Shown piece after piece: positions 1-6,915 of a DNA stretch of 7,602 nt (position 1 is the first letter of the stretch; each line of letters opens with the position of its first letter). The notes below the pieces were generated by a model, which was given only the letters and a program-made list of their open reading frames with translations, was not told the origin of the DNA and made no database searches. Source of the DNA: an uncultured Porphyromonas sp. (lineage in GTDB: Bacteria > Bacteroidota > Bacteroidia > Bacteroidales > Porphyromonadaceae); contig CAMFNC010000028.1 of NCBI GenBank assembly GCA_945965245.1, positions 1 to 7,602 of the forward strand, given 5' to 3'. The position numbers were made by a program, and so were the translations under genes.

Positions 1-175
1 GCGTTACATCCGACAACTTCTGCACTTTCAAACTTTCGGTTGTAATCAGCCTTTCGATAGCTTTCTGTTGATCCTTCTTCATATCCAAGAGTGATTTGAA
101 TTGGCTTTTGCGGCATCCTCCCATCACAAGGAGCAACGCCAGACCAGCTATCGCATAAAAGATTGTTCTTTTCAT
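1..175 (-). CDS. Small lipoprotein, DUF4827-like, N-terminal part (cut by left window edge)
   Basis: The frame opens with ATG at 175 and runs off the left edge after 58 codons without a stop. The translation begins MKRTIFYAIAGLALLLVMGG and then has Cys21. This is a basic start, a hydrophobic core and a Gly-Gly-Cys lipobox, so I see a type II signal peptide with lipidation expected at Cys21; Met at -3 is slightly unusual. The mature part starts with lysine-rich, probably helical sequence (KKDQQKAIERLI near residues 33-44), which resembles the start of DUF4827 proteins of Bacteroidales (...EKAINRFI...). Function is unknown in that family as far as I know. It begins only 10 bp after the stop of the DHH phosphoesterase gene, so co-transcription is likely. 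No Shine-Dalgarno sequence precedes it. The lipoprotein call is firm; the DUF4827 assignment is from recalled similarity and less certain. Confidence 0.75.
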   Translation of the reverse strand, partial: MKRTIFYAIAGLALLLVMGGCRKSQFKSLLDMKKDQQKAIERLITTESLKVQKLSDVT

Positions 176-185
176 CTGTGTATTA

Positions 186-1256
186 TTATCTATAATAGTT
201 TTTATTTTCTACTTCCAACTCTTGCAGAAACAGCGACAATGCCTCGTCCAATGTGCCCACATATTCGGCACCTGCTGCATTATGGTGTCCGCCTCCGCCA
301 AAAGCCCGCTCGGCAATTCCATTCACCGCAAAATCACCCAACGAACGCAAAGATATTTTGATTTGGTCTTCATCTTCACGTATCAGACAACTACATGCGA
401 TGCCTTCAATATCCAAAGGCATATTCACGAAGCCTTCGGTATCGCCTTTTGTGGCACCAAATCGCTTCAGTTCCTCTTTATTTAACGTAATATATGCTGC
501 TTTCTTATCCGGTATAAGCGTCAATTTTTCATTCAGCACAAAACCTCGAAGACGTATCTGATTTTCGCTATTGCGGTGAAACAACTCATCTATCACCTGG
601 TTTTTATCGGCACCCAACTCAATCAAACCGGCCATGGCCATATAGACTTCCGGACGGGAAGAATTGTGCATAAAGCAACCGGTATCCGTAATTATGCCGG
701 TAAGCAAAGCCTTGGCTGCTTCTGGTGTGATATGAGACTCCCACCCCATGGCCAGAGCCAGAAAATAAACTAATTCACATGTGGATGAGGTTTGCGGATA
801 GCTGAATACGAAATCGAAAGAATCGGTAACAGGATAGGGATGATGGTCTATCATAAAACGCCGGGCTTCGGGATGCATAAGTACCTCCTGCAAAGCTTCC
901 CAACGGACACGACGCGGAGCATTGAAATCTATGCAGCCCACCATATCGCACGCCCGGATAATAGCCAAAGTTTCTTCGGGATTTTCCTGATATACCATCA
1001 ATCGATCAAAGCCGGGCACGCCATCCAAATAGGTCGGAGCGCAGTCCGGCGTTATGGTATGAACCACACTGTCGGGATACACATTGCGCAAAAGGGCTGC
1101 CAAACCCAACACACAGCCCACGGTATCACCATCGGGACCCACATGGGTTATCAGAGCTATCTGTTTGGCCTCAGAAAGTGCCTCTGCAAAGGTCTTTAGT
1201 GCCGATGGCTCCCATTGCACATCACACAACATCTTTCGTTGATATTCCATATTCAT
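186..1256 (-). CDS. nrnA: DHH/DHHA1 family phosphoesterase, NrnA-like (oligoribonuclease / pAp phosphatase)
   Basis: This is a cytoplasmic metal-dependent phosphoesterase. The family degrades short oligoribonucleotides and/or dephosphorylates 3'-phosphoadenosine 5'-phosphate. Counting from ATG 1256 (356 aa), the DHH domain shows motif I THVGPDGD (residues 37-44), motif II CIDFN (108-112), the signature DHH triad (137-139) and motif IV TDTG (190-193). The C-terminal DHHA1 substrate-binding domain ends with GGGGHHNAAG (320-329). All expected metal ligands (His38, Asp42, Asp44, Asp110, Asp137, His138, His139, Asp191) are present, so it should be active. The frame stays open up to ATG 1355, but those extra residues would be encoded by the promoter and stem-loop region and look unlike the family. 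Real starts are 1256, 1250 or 1232; the last gives the family-like beginning MLCDV and a 5' leader of about 30 nt. Length fits the family (roughly 310-350 aa). It is followed at 10 bp by a lipoprotein gene. Whether it prefers oligoribonucleotide, pAp or a cyclic dinucleotide product cannot be read from the sequence. Confidence 0.93.
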   Translation of the reverse strand: MNMEYQRKMLCDVQWEPSALKTFAEALSEAKQIALITHVGPDGDTVGCVLGLAALLRNVYPDSVVHTITPDCAPTYLDGVPGFDRLMVYQENPEETLAIIRACDMVGCIDFNAPRRVRWEALQEVLMHPEARRFMIDHHPYPVTDSFDFVFSYPQTSSTCELVYFLALAMGWESHITPEAAKALLTGIITDTGCFMHNSSRPEVYMAMAGLIELGADKNQVIDELFHRNSENQIRLRGFVLNEKLTLIPDKKAAYITLNKEELKRFGATKGDTEGFVNMPLDIEGIACSCLIREDEDQIKISLRSLGDFAVNGIAERAFGGGGHHNAAGAEYVGTLDEALSLFLQELEVENKNYYR

Positions 1257-1267
1257 TCTTTGACTGA

Positions 1268-1304
1268 CAAAGATAACCAATTCTACCTTTATATAGGGAG
1301 CAAA
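1268..1304 (-). promoter_or_regulatory. Bacteroides-type promoter for the DHH phosphoesterase gene
   Basis: On the minus strand, TATCTTTG (1275-1268) matches the Bacteroidota -7 consensus TAnnTTTG exactly. A TTTG that could serve as the -33 box lies at 1304-1301, with a 25-bp spacer, a little longer than the usual roughly 20 bp. Transcription should start near 1262, only a few bases before ATG 1256 and about 30 bases before ATG 1232. This argues against the longest open frame (ATG 1355), whose start would lie upstream of the promoter. Confidence 0.6.
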
Positions 1305-1308
1305 CGCA

Positions 1309-1340
1309 GCAAAGCCACACCCAAATCGGCATGGCTTTGC
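1309..1340 (-). terminator. Stem-loop after the peptidyl-prolyl isomerase gene, possible terminator
   Basis: A perfect 9-bp inverted repeat (GCAAAGCCA at 1309-1317, TGGCTTTGC at 1332-1340) can be extended inward by two wobble and two C-G pairs to leave a loop of about 6 nt. It lies 35 bp past the stop of the isomerase gene and just upstream of the next promoter. That is the right place for a terminator of the upstream gene. A clear U-tract is missing on the minus strand (the tail reads TGCGTTTGC), so it may instead be a partial terminator or a 3'-end stabiliser. Confidence 0.45.
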
Positions 1341-1375
1341 ATAAATATATCTCAAGGAAATACTTTCCGCAAATA

Positions 1376-3526
1376 TTAATAGAAGCGTGAGCGATTATCT
1401 TCTATCTTGATGTCCTGAATCAAGAAGTTAAATGCACGATAGCTCATTTGGCGACTGAGGTCTGCACGGCGTTGCATCGTGGCGGCAGACTTTAATGTTT
1501 CGGGTTGCATACGCTTCACTTCCGCCAAAGGCTGAACCACCATTACTTCACTACCTGCCACAAACGGAGCAGACACCTTGCCCACGGCAGTAGTCATGGC
1601 ATAAGCGTTGAACTGGGGTGCTTCCGAACCACGAACCTGATAAGATACGTCCACCAAAGAATCTATGGTGGCACCCATAGCTTCGGCATAGGCATCCAGC
1701 GTAGCAAGGTTCTTGGCCTTCAGAGTGGCCACCAATTTTTCCCCACGCTTATCCACCATCAAACGGCTCTTGATTTGCTCCTTGATTGCATCATCCAGCG
1801 GTGCATAACCGGCAGGCAGCTGCTTGGCCACAGAAGCAATTACCAGATTGTCCGAACCGGAGCGGAACAGTTTTTCGCCGATTTCACCTTCGCCGGCTTT
1901 AATCGCCCAGCTTACGATTTCACGAGAATCGGGAATGGCATCCAATTGGGCAGATTGCGTAGAGACCACAGCATTGCGTTTTACGCTAATACCGGCAGCT
2001 TCGGCTTTCTTGGCCATATCCTCAAACTTACCGCCTGCAATGAGGATATTGTTGATTTGGCTGTACTTCTCATTATAAGTTTTATCCGAGAAGATTACGG
2101 GGATACCCACATAGGCAAACTGATACTTCTCTACATTTTCTGTCGGCTTTTCAGCTTTCAGGAAGAAAGTACCATTGGGCTGATCCATACGAACGATGCT
2201 GCCAACAGGTTTGGAGTAAATATCGCCGATACCCATATTCAAGGCTGCAGACTCCGTAACCTCGCTGTGAGGCATACCATAATTATCGGGGAATGACAGC
2301 AAACCTCCCTCTTCACGAGTCTGCGGGTCCACGCTGTACTTTTTGGCCATTTCGGCAAAGTCTGCACCACCTTCCAAAACCTTATAGAGCGAATCGGCTT
2401 TCTTGCTCATGGCAGAATCCAACGCAATCAGACGCACATTAACAGAAGCGGGACCGCTTTTCTTGCCAACGAGCTTTACGATATTGTAGCGATCGCTCAC
2501 CATTTCGGGATTGTTCACAGCCCCTGGTGCAGCCGTCTTGATAAACTCAACCACGTCTGTGCCCATACCGAATTGTTCGAGTTCGGCTGCAGTAAAGTAG
2601 GTCTTGGCATAGAACTTTTCGTTAAAAGTACGAATGGCATTTTCCACATCGGTGCTATTGGCCAATTCCGAAACAGCCTTATCCTTTTCGGCAGCAGCCG
2701 TTTTATAGTCATCGGCCGAGGGTACCACCTTCATGTTAATATAATTCACCTGCGTAGAGGGGAACTTCATGGCAAAGAATTCCTTATGCTCATCGTAGTA
2801 TTTCTTGATTTCATCATCGGAAATCTTAATAGAATTATCATCGATGGCAGTGGAAGCCGAACGAACGAAAGCCACATTACGTGCTCCTTTACCCTGTTCC
2901 AACTCCAAATCCACCTTATTAATAGCATAAGAACGAGAAAGCAATGCGCCCAGTTTCTCCTGCAAACGGGTAGTCAGCACCACCTGTTGCAGTTGATTCC
3001 ATTGCTGCTGAATCTGGCGCAGATAAGGCTGCTGCTCGGCAGGCATGGAATTGATGTTGTTATCGCTGATCTGACGAATAAATCCGTTCACGGCTTCGGG
3101 ATCGGCTGTATTGATACCGAACTGACTGAAGAACTGCTGAGCGGCAGGAGAAGGCTGCACACCTTCGCCACGTATCAGGGCATACAATTCGGCAGGACGA
3201 ACCTTCATACCAATGGCTTCGGATACGTTTTTGAGTACTTCATTGGTCACAAACTCTTGCATCAACCGATTGTTGAGCATCATGCGCTGCTCATCGTTAA
3301 GTTTCTGTCCTTGCTGCTCAGCAGCTTGTTCCATCACTTTGAGGCGATCCTGATACTCATGGATAGAAATTTTCTCACCATTAATGTTGAGAACCACTTC
3401 CTTCGATTTCTGGAAGAATGAAGAACCGGAGCGCAAACCATCGCCAATGATAAAGGCGAAAAGAGCTACTGCAATCACAGTAATAAGAAGCACGGTGTTG
3501 CTTCTGATTTTTTCTAAAGTTGCCAT
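1376..3526 (-). CDS. ppiD: PpiD/SurA-type peptidyl-prolyl cis-trans isomerase, membrane-anchored
   Basis: This is a 716-aa periplasmic folding factor held in the inner membrane by one N-terminal helix. The N-terminus has the PpiD pattern: a short basic start (MATLEKIRSN), then one transmembrane segment at about residues 11-29 with no cleavage site. A SurA_N-type chaperone region follows (about 35-250). It contains a conserved-looking start with VVLNINGEKIS and HEYQDRL, and a glutamine-rich helical stretch at 164-182. The parvulin (rotamase) domain lies at about 355-460, visible as VNVRLIALDS, the helix with GGADFAEMAKKYSVDP, and GGLLSF. A second SurA/PpiD-like C-terminal region (about 470-716) completes the protein. 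The length is typical of Bacteroidales PpiD homologues. It should assist folding of proteins crossing the periplasm, including outer-membrane and surface proteins. It has its own promoter. The start at 3526 is supported by the membrane anchor and by a promoter about 40 bp upstream. The alternative label, a SurA-like chaperone, describes the same family. Confidence 0.93.
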   Translation of the reverse strand: MATLEKIRSNTVLLITVIAVALFAFIIGDGLRSGSSFFQKSKEVVLNINGEKISIHEYQDRLKVMEQAAEQQGQKLNDEQRMMLNNRLMQEFVTNEVLKNVSEAIGMKVRPAELYALIRGEGVQPSPAAQQFFSQFGINTADPEAVNGFIRQISDNNINSMPAEQQPYLRQIQQQWNQLQQVVLTTRLQEKLGALLSRSYAINKVDLELEQGKGARNVAFVRSASTAIDDNSIKISDDEIKKYYDEHKEFFAMKFPSTQVNYINMKVVPSADDYKTAAAEKDKAVSELANSTDVENAIRTFNEKFYAKTYFTAAELEQFGMGTDVVEFIKTAAPGAVNNPEMVSDRYNIVKLVGKKSGPASVNVRLIALDSAMSKKADSLYKVLEGGADFAEMAKKYSVDPQTREEGGLLSFPDNYGMPHSEVTESAALNMGIGDIYSKPVGSIVRMDQPNGTFFLKAEKPTENVEKYQFAYVGIPVIFSDKTYNEKYSQINNILIAGGKFEDMAKKAEAAGISVKRNAVVSTQSAQLDAIPDSREIVSWAIKAGEGEIGEKLFRSGSDNLVIASVAKQLPAGYAPLDDAIKEQIKSRLMVDKRGEKLVATLKAKNLATLDAYAEAMGATIDSLVDVSYQVRGSEAPQFNAYAMTTAVGKVSAPFVAGSEVMVVQPLAEVKRMQPETLKSAATMQRRADLSRQMSYRAFNFLIQDIKIEDNRSRFY

Positions 3527-3565
3527 TTATGATTATTTAATTATAATTTTTACCATTCAAGAGCA

Positions 3566-3601
3566 CAAAGATACAAAGTGTGTATGACTTGACCATACAA
3601 A
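3566..3601 (-). promoter_or_regulatory. Bacteroides-type promoter for the ppiD-like gene
   Basis: The minus strand carries TATCTTTG at 3573-3566, an exact match to the Bacteroidota -7 box TAnnTTTG. A TTTG at 3601-3598 is a candidate -33 box with a 24-bp spacer. The predicted transcription start near 3560 gives a 5' leader of about 34 nt. That leader is A/T-rich right before ATG 3526 (TAATTAAATAATCATAA), as is usual for Bacteroidota genes that lack a Shine-Dalgarno sequence. Confidence 0.65.
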
Positions 3602-3670
3602 ACAGATATACAAATCTAAAAAGTACAGGTTCGACTTAAGCACAGATGCACTACTTATTATGCTTTCCGA

Positions 3671-3720
3671 TAAAAAGCAACCGCTATCAGTGAGTTTTTA
3701 GCTCTTTGATAGCGGTTGCT
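3671..3720 (-). terminator. Intrinsic terminator of the fimbria-type operon
   Basis: A perfect 14-bp inverted repeat (AGCAACCGCTATCA at 3676-3689 and TGATAGCGGTTGCT at 3707-3720) encloses a 17-nt loop. On the minus strand the stem is followed directly by TTTTTA (3676-3671), giving a classical intrinsic terminator about 70 bp after the stop of the 1029-aa lipoprotein gene. On the plus strand the stem is followed by CTTTGC, so it is mainly one-directional. Confidence 0.88.
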
Positions 3721-3744
3721 CTTTGCAAATGATAGTTGATTTAG

Positions 3745-3787
3745 GGAGATGGGTGTTCCGACGCACCCCACACAACTGAGAATCTCC
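3745..3787 (-). other. Nested short inverted repeats just after the lipoprotein stop codon
   Basis: A 6-bp hairpin (GGGTGT at 3751-3756 and GCACCC at 3763-3768, with one G-T wobble) sits inside an outer 6-bp repeat (GGAGAT at 3745-3750 and ATCTCC at 3782-3787). It lies between the stop codon (3794-3792) and the strong terminator. No U-tract follows it. It may be 3'-untranslated structure or chance. Confidence 0.25.
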
Positions 3788-3791
3788 GATA

Positions 3792-6700
3792 TCAATTCTT
3801 ATCTTTCACGCATCGGATCACACCGGATGTTCCCGGATTGGCACTCCAGATATGGAATGAACCTTGGGCTCCAAGAGCCTGAAATACCATGTAACCATCC
3901 GGACTGGATGTGCTTGTATTAGTACAGGTCAAGTACTGTTGACCACTTGCCCAGCCTGACCAAAAAGAGGGTATACCATTGTTCTGAATCTCCGCTGCCA
4001 TGATAAATCCCATTTCTCGGAATGTGGGCATACGCCAGTCTCCCGGTTTGTCGAAACGTCCTTCCTTATACGTAGAGCACGGATTGCCTGCCGTTATATT
4101 GGCTCGTGTGCTCCAGCCCGTCACATTCTGTTTGGCCACCCAGAAGGAATAGGTAGGTCTGTCATGATCGCCCCAAATATCATGCGGAGGGACTTCTCCC
4201 GTGCTGATGATTTCACTCTGAGGTCGATACAAGTGTGGATTGGCCAGTACCAATTCCAACCAAGCCGGATCTGAACCGCTGGCAGGGCGTACTCCGGACA
4301 TAATTCGAGATCCCTCTGCATATTTGTCAGTACCCGGCAAACGCCCCAAATTGCGGAAGCAGCGATGTGAATAGTTTTTATTGTAACCATATAAGGCAGC
4401 GCCGGAAAGTCCATTTCTGTAGTCGGCATTGATGGCGAAGCTCTGCGATGACCACAAGTAATACGGGTTCTGATATGTAGTATTCCCGATACTGCTGCTC
4501 ACGAAGCTGTAATTACGTCTATCTCCCGTTTGAACCACGCTATTCCAAAGGCGTACCGATGGCGGCAAAGCCTGCTCACACAAGCCGGTTTCTATCAGCT
4601 GTCCAATATCCGGGAGGTACCACCGAATTTCGCTATTGTCTATCACATTGTTCTGATTATTGTCTCGGTTACGCAACAGACATCCGTACAAGGTACTCTT
4701 TACCCAATCATGAGGCCAATAATCTTGGTCTGTATATTTGCCTCCCATCAAATCCCCCCATTTGACTGCACCATTAAGGATCCCAGACCACTTTAGCTTT
4801 AGTAAATCGGTCCAATGCGTCCAACCCAAATAATCTATAGGGGTTTGTGAGGCGGCTGATGTATATCCATCCGTAAATCCCAATTCATTGATGGATTCCA
4901 TTCCATAAGCCTCATAACCGTTTGCCGTGGGGATGAATACGGTATAAATGGGGAGTTGCTCAAAACGAATAAACGGTTCGGAATAATAGACCGACTTACC
5001 ATCACGACTGAGATGACGTTTCTTATAGAATGTCATGGTGCGTGGGGGCTTATTCACGTATGCTTCCCATTCTACTTTTTGCCCTGTAAGCGGATGCGTT
5101 TCATAGACATACTCATCAAAGTACACCGTAAAGAAAGCCTTCTTCCCGGTAGCAGTCGAGGCATCTTGGTAGTCAAAAATGGTAGCATCTTCGCGTGTAT
5201 AAAGGTCAGATGCATTCGTGATCAGCTTCTGGTATTCTCTTCTGAGTACTCCCATAAACCAACGTACATCTCGCTGAACATGATCATTGTATGCAGGAAG
5301 CCCTCCTGCATTTAATGACGGATAGCGAATAATTTGGTCCTGTGTTCCTTGCCAATAATAATATTCAGGCCTGCCCACTCTCTTAGTCATTGGGTTTTGG
5401 CGGAATTCGACCCATTTGCACAAAGCATCCACACGCGTTTTCAAAGCAGGGTCGGCATCATAGCTCGCAATGGTAAATTCCTCCGAGCCGAAAGGTGTTT
5501 TGACCACACAGTAGATTTCATCGGGATTCATATTGCGCAACTCGGCTTCCGTGATGATCCAGCGCAACTGGTCATAATGAGAGTCGATCTTATAATTGTT
5601 GTACCGCTGTGCTGCATTGCCCTCCACTTGTGTATATCGCTCGCTGTCCGGACCATACGTTTCCGGAGAGAGGCGCTGAGCCTCCACGATAATATCCTTA
5701 ACACCCTTTACGGTAATGGTGTAGATATAGTGTGTATTACGCTCTACGGCATAGTCATCAGCATTGCCATTCACATACCCCAACGGTATGGTGTACTGCA
5801 CATTGGCTATCACATCCGCTGTATTTCCGGAATCATCGGTACCCGTGACGCCCTCGAAACGTCCTTTGATCACTACATAAGTACAGTAATCCGGGGCATA
5901 GTGGAAATTCAAATTCTTCCGGTCTGCACCACCGGCCTGCACCGGTGTGATATCCTGTTTATTGTACTGTGCCCGCTGTCGATAGGCTTTAGTGGGATCG
6001 CTCTCACCGATATGTTCTTTTCTGTATTTGCGGTTCTCGAATTGATAGAAAGCAAAGCGATTTCCGTATCCCGAACCTTCGAATTCATACTCATTGGACG
6101 TGAAGTAGTCATCGGCCATATTCTTTCCAGCGGCATCGTCTGCTATATCATCACTGCGGTCGGCACGCCCTATCATATAGGTCTTTTTGGGCACATTGAC
6201 CACCTGCCAGGATTCCGGAATGAAATTGGAGCTGGTTTCCGAGCTAAGCTTAAACTCTATTTTCGCCACCGCCCGTTGCACCGGTATTTCTATATTTTGG
6301 CCATCGCCGGTAACCGTGATCAGCAAATCGGAAGGTGATGCCATCAAAAAGATGGGATTCAATCTGAAAACCATTTCTGAGGTCGCATTTTTATAGGCTG
6401 CTATTTTCTCTTTCAGTTGGCTCACATTAGAGATTAAGCTTCGCTCCGGATTGCCACCGGAGGCCGGAGCAATGAAGTCGGATTTATTCAAATTTAAATC
6501 GGGCTGAACCTGTGTGCCATCTGCAATGTTGGCTATGGCCACAAACATTTTCTCTCCTCTGCTCAAAGTCATATCTATCGTCTTATAGTTGATAGCAGGC
6601 TCATTGATATATTTCCAGGCTTCCAAAGTGGAGCCGGTTTTATCAAATACGAACAGCAGCACATTGTGCATCGTGCTCTCATCTTCTGGAGACTGCACCA

Positions 6701-6881
6701 TCCTCAGCGGTTCCTTTACCTCTGCGGGAGGCACAGAGAATGAAATTCGAGTATTGACGAGGACTCCGTCGCCGTATTCATAGCGTGAGTCCTTGCACTG
6801 CGCAAACAAAAAGAGCGTGGCGGCTACAACCACTATAGATGCGATTTGCCGTTTGGCACGGTTAAATATTATATGACTCAT
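3792..6881 (-). CDS. Fimbria-type surface lipoprotein, DUF4906/Mfa2-like, with C-terminal lectin-like modules
   Basis: This 1029-aa protein is probably a fimbrial tip or accessory adhesin. Residues 1-29 form a lipoprotein signal: basic start, hydrophobic run IASIVVVAATLFLF, then Ala-Gln-Cys29, followed by KDS, fitting a charged surface-export tail. Residues about 40-210 look like the first beta domain of FimB/Mfa2 proteins (HNVLLFVFDKTGS at 72-84; VQRAVAKIEFKL at 201-212). Residues about 215-405 resemble the second domain, including the family-typical NTHYIYTITVKGVKDIIVEA at 382-401. This part matches DUF4906 proteins. The middle (about 430-700) I do not recognise. At 740-751 lies DNNQNNVIDNSE, a full EF-hand-type calcium loop pattern. 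Two lectin-like modules follow: W754-x-L-P with LWSS at 809-812 and HRC at 839-841, then W949-R-M-P with FWSG at 973-976 and IRC at 1022-1024. It lies 34 bp after another fimbria-type gene and is the last gene before a strong terminator. Tip placement, ligand and calcium binding are inference. Confidence 0.85.
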   Translation of the reverse strand: MSHIIFNRAKRQIASIVVVAATLFLFAQCKDSRYEYGDGVLVNTRISFSVPPAEVKEPLRMVQSPEDESTMHNVLLFVFDKTGSTLEAWKYINEPAINYKTIDMTLSRGEKMFVAIANIADGTQVQPDLNLNKSDFIAPASGGNPERSLISNVSQLKEKIAAYKNATSEMVFRLNPIFLMASPSDLLITVTGDGQNIEIPVQRAVAKIEFKLSSETSSNFIPESWQVVNVPKKTYMIGRADRSDDIADDAAGKNMADDYFTSNEYEFEGSGYGNRFAFYQFENRKYRKEHIGESDPTKAYRQRAQYNKQDITPVQAGGADRKNLNFHYAPDYCTYVVIKGRFEGVTGTDDSGNTADVIANVQYTIPLGYVNGNADDYAVERNTHYIYTITVKGVKDIIVEAQRLSPETYGPDSERYTQVEGNAAQRYNNYKIDSHYDQLRWIITEAELRNMNPDEIYCVVKTPFGSEEFTIASYDADPALKTRVDALCKWVEFRQNPMTKRVGRPEYYYWQGTQDQIIRYPSLNAGGLPAYNDHVQRDVRWFMGVLRREYQKLITNASDLYTREDATIFDYQDASTATGKKAFFTVYFDEYVYETHPLTGQKVEWEAYVNKPPRTMTFYKKRHLSRDGKSVYYSEPFIRFEQLPIYTVFIPTANGYEAYGMESINELGFTDGYTSAASQTPIDYLGWTHWTDLLKLKWSGILNGAVKWGDLMGGKYTDQDYWPHDWVKSTLYGCLLRNRDNNQNNVIDNSEIRWYLPDIGQLIETGLCEQALPPSVRLWNSVVQTGDRRNYSFVSSSIGNTTYQNPYYLWSSQSFAINADYRNGLSGAALYGYNKNYSHRCFRNLGRLPGTDKYAEGSRIMSGVRPASGSDPAWLELVLANPHLYRPQSEIISTGEVPPHDIWGDHDRPTYSFWVAKQNVTGWSTRANITAGNPCSTYKEGRFDKPGDWRMPTFREMGFIMAAEIQNNGIPSFWSGWASGQQYLTCTNTSTSSPDGYMVFQALGAQGSFHIWSANPGTSGVIRCVKDKN

Positions 6882-6915
6882 AATGTTATCTGTGGGGTTA
6901 TTTGCGTAATACTTC

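Noticed and set aside
1257..1355. N-terminal extension of the DHH phosphoesterase to ATG 1355
   Set aside because: The extra codons cover the stem-loop and the -7 promoter box, and the residues are Cys/Phe/Tyr-rich and unlike the start of the family.
1505..3421. Plus-strand open frames of 263 and 282 codons opposite the ppiD-like gene
   Set aside because: They are antisense to a well-supported isomerase gene. The translations are His/Leu-rich without family motifs, and no promoter precedes them.
3671..3720. Strong inverted repeat as a possible invertible-promoter or recombination site for fimbrial phase variation
   Set aside because: The arms are only 17 bp apart, no second copy is seen elsewhere in the window, it lies after the operon and not before it, and the U-tract fits a terminator.
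5334..6338. Long plus-strand open frame (334 codons) opposite the 1029-aa lipoprotein gene
   Set aside because: It lies wholly antisense to a gene with a signal peptide and clear domain motifs. The translation is Ile/His/Arg-rich with no recognisable domain, as expected for a shadow frame.
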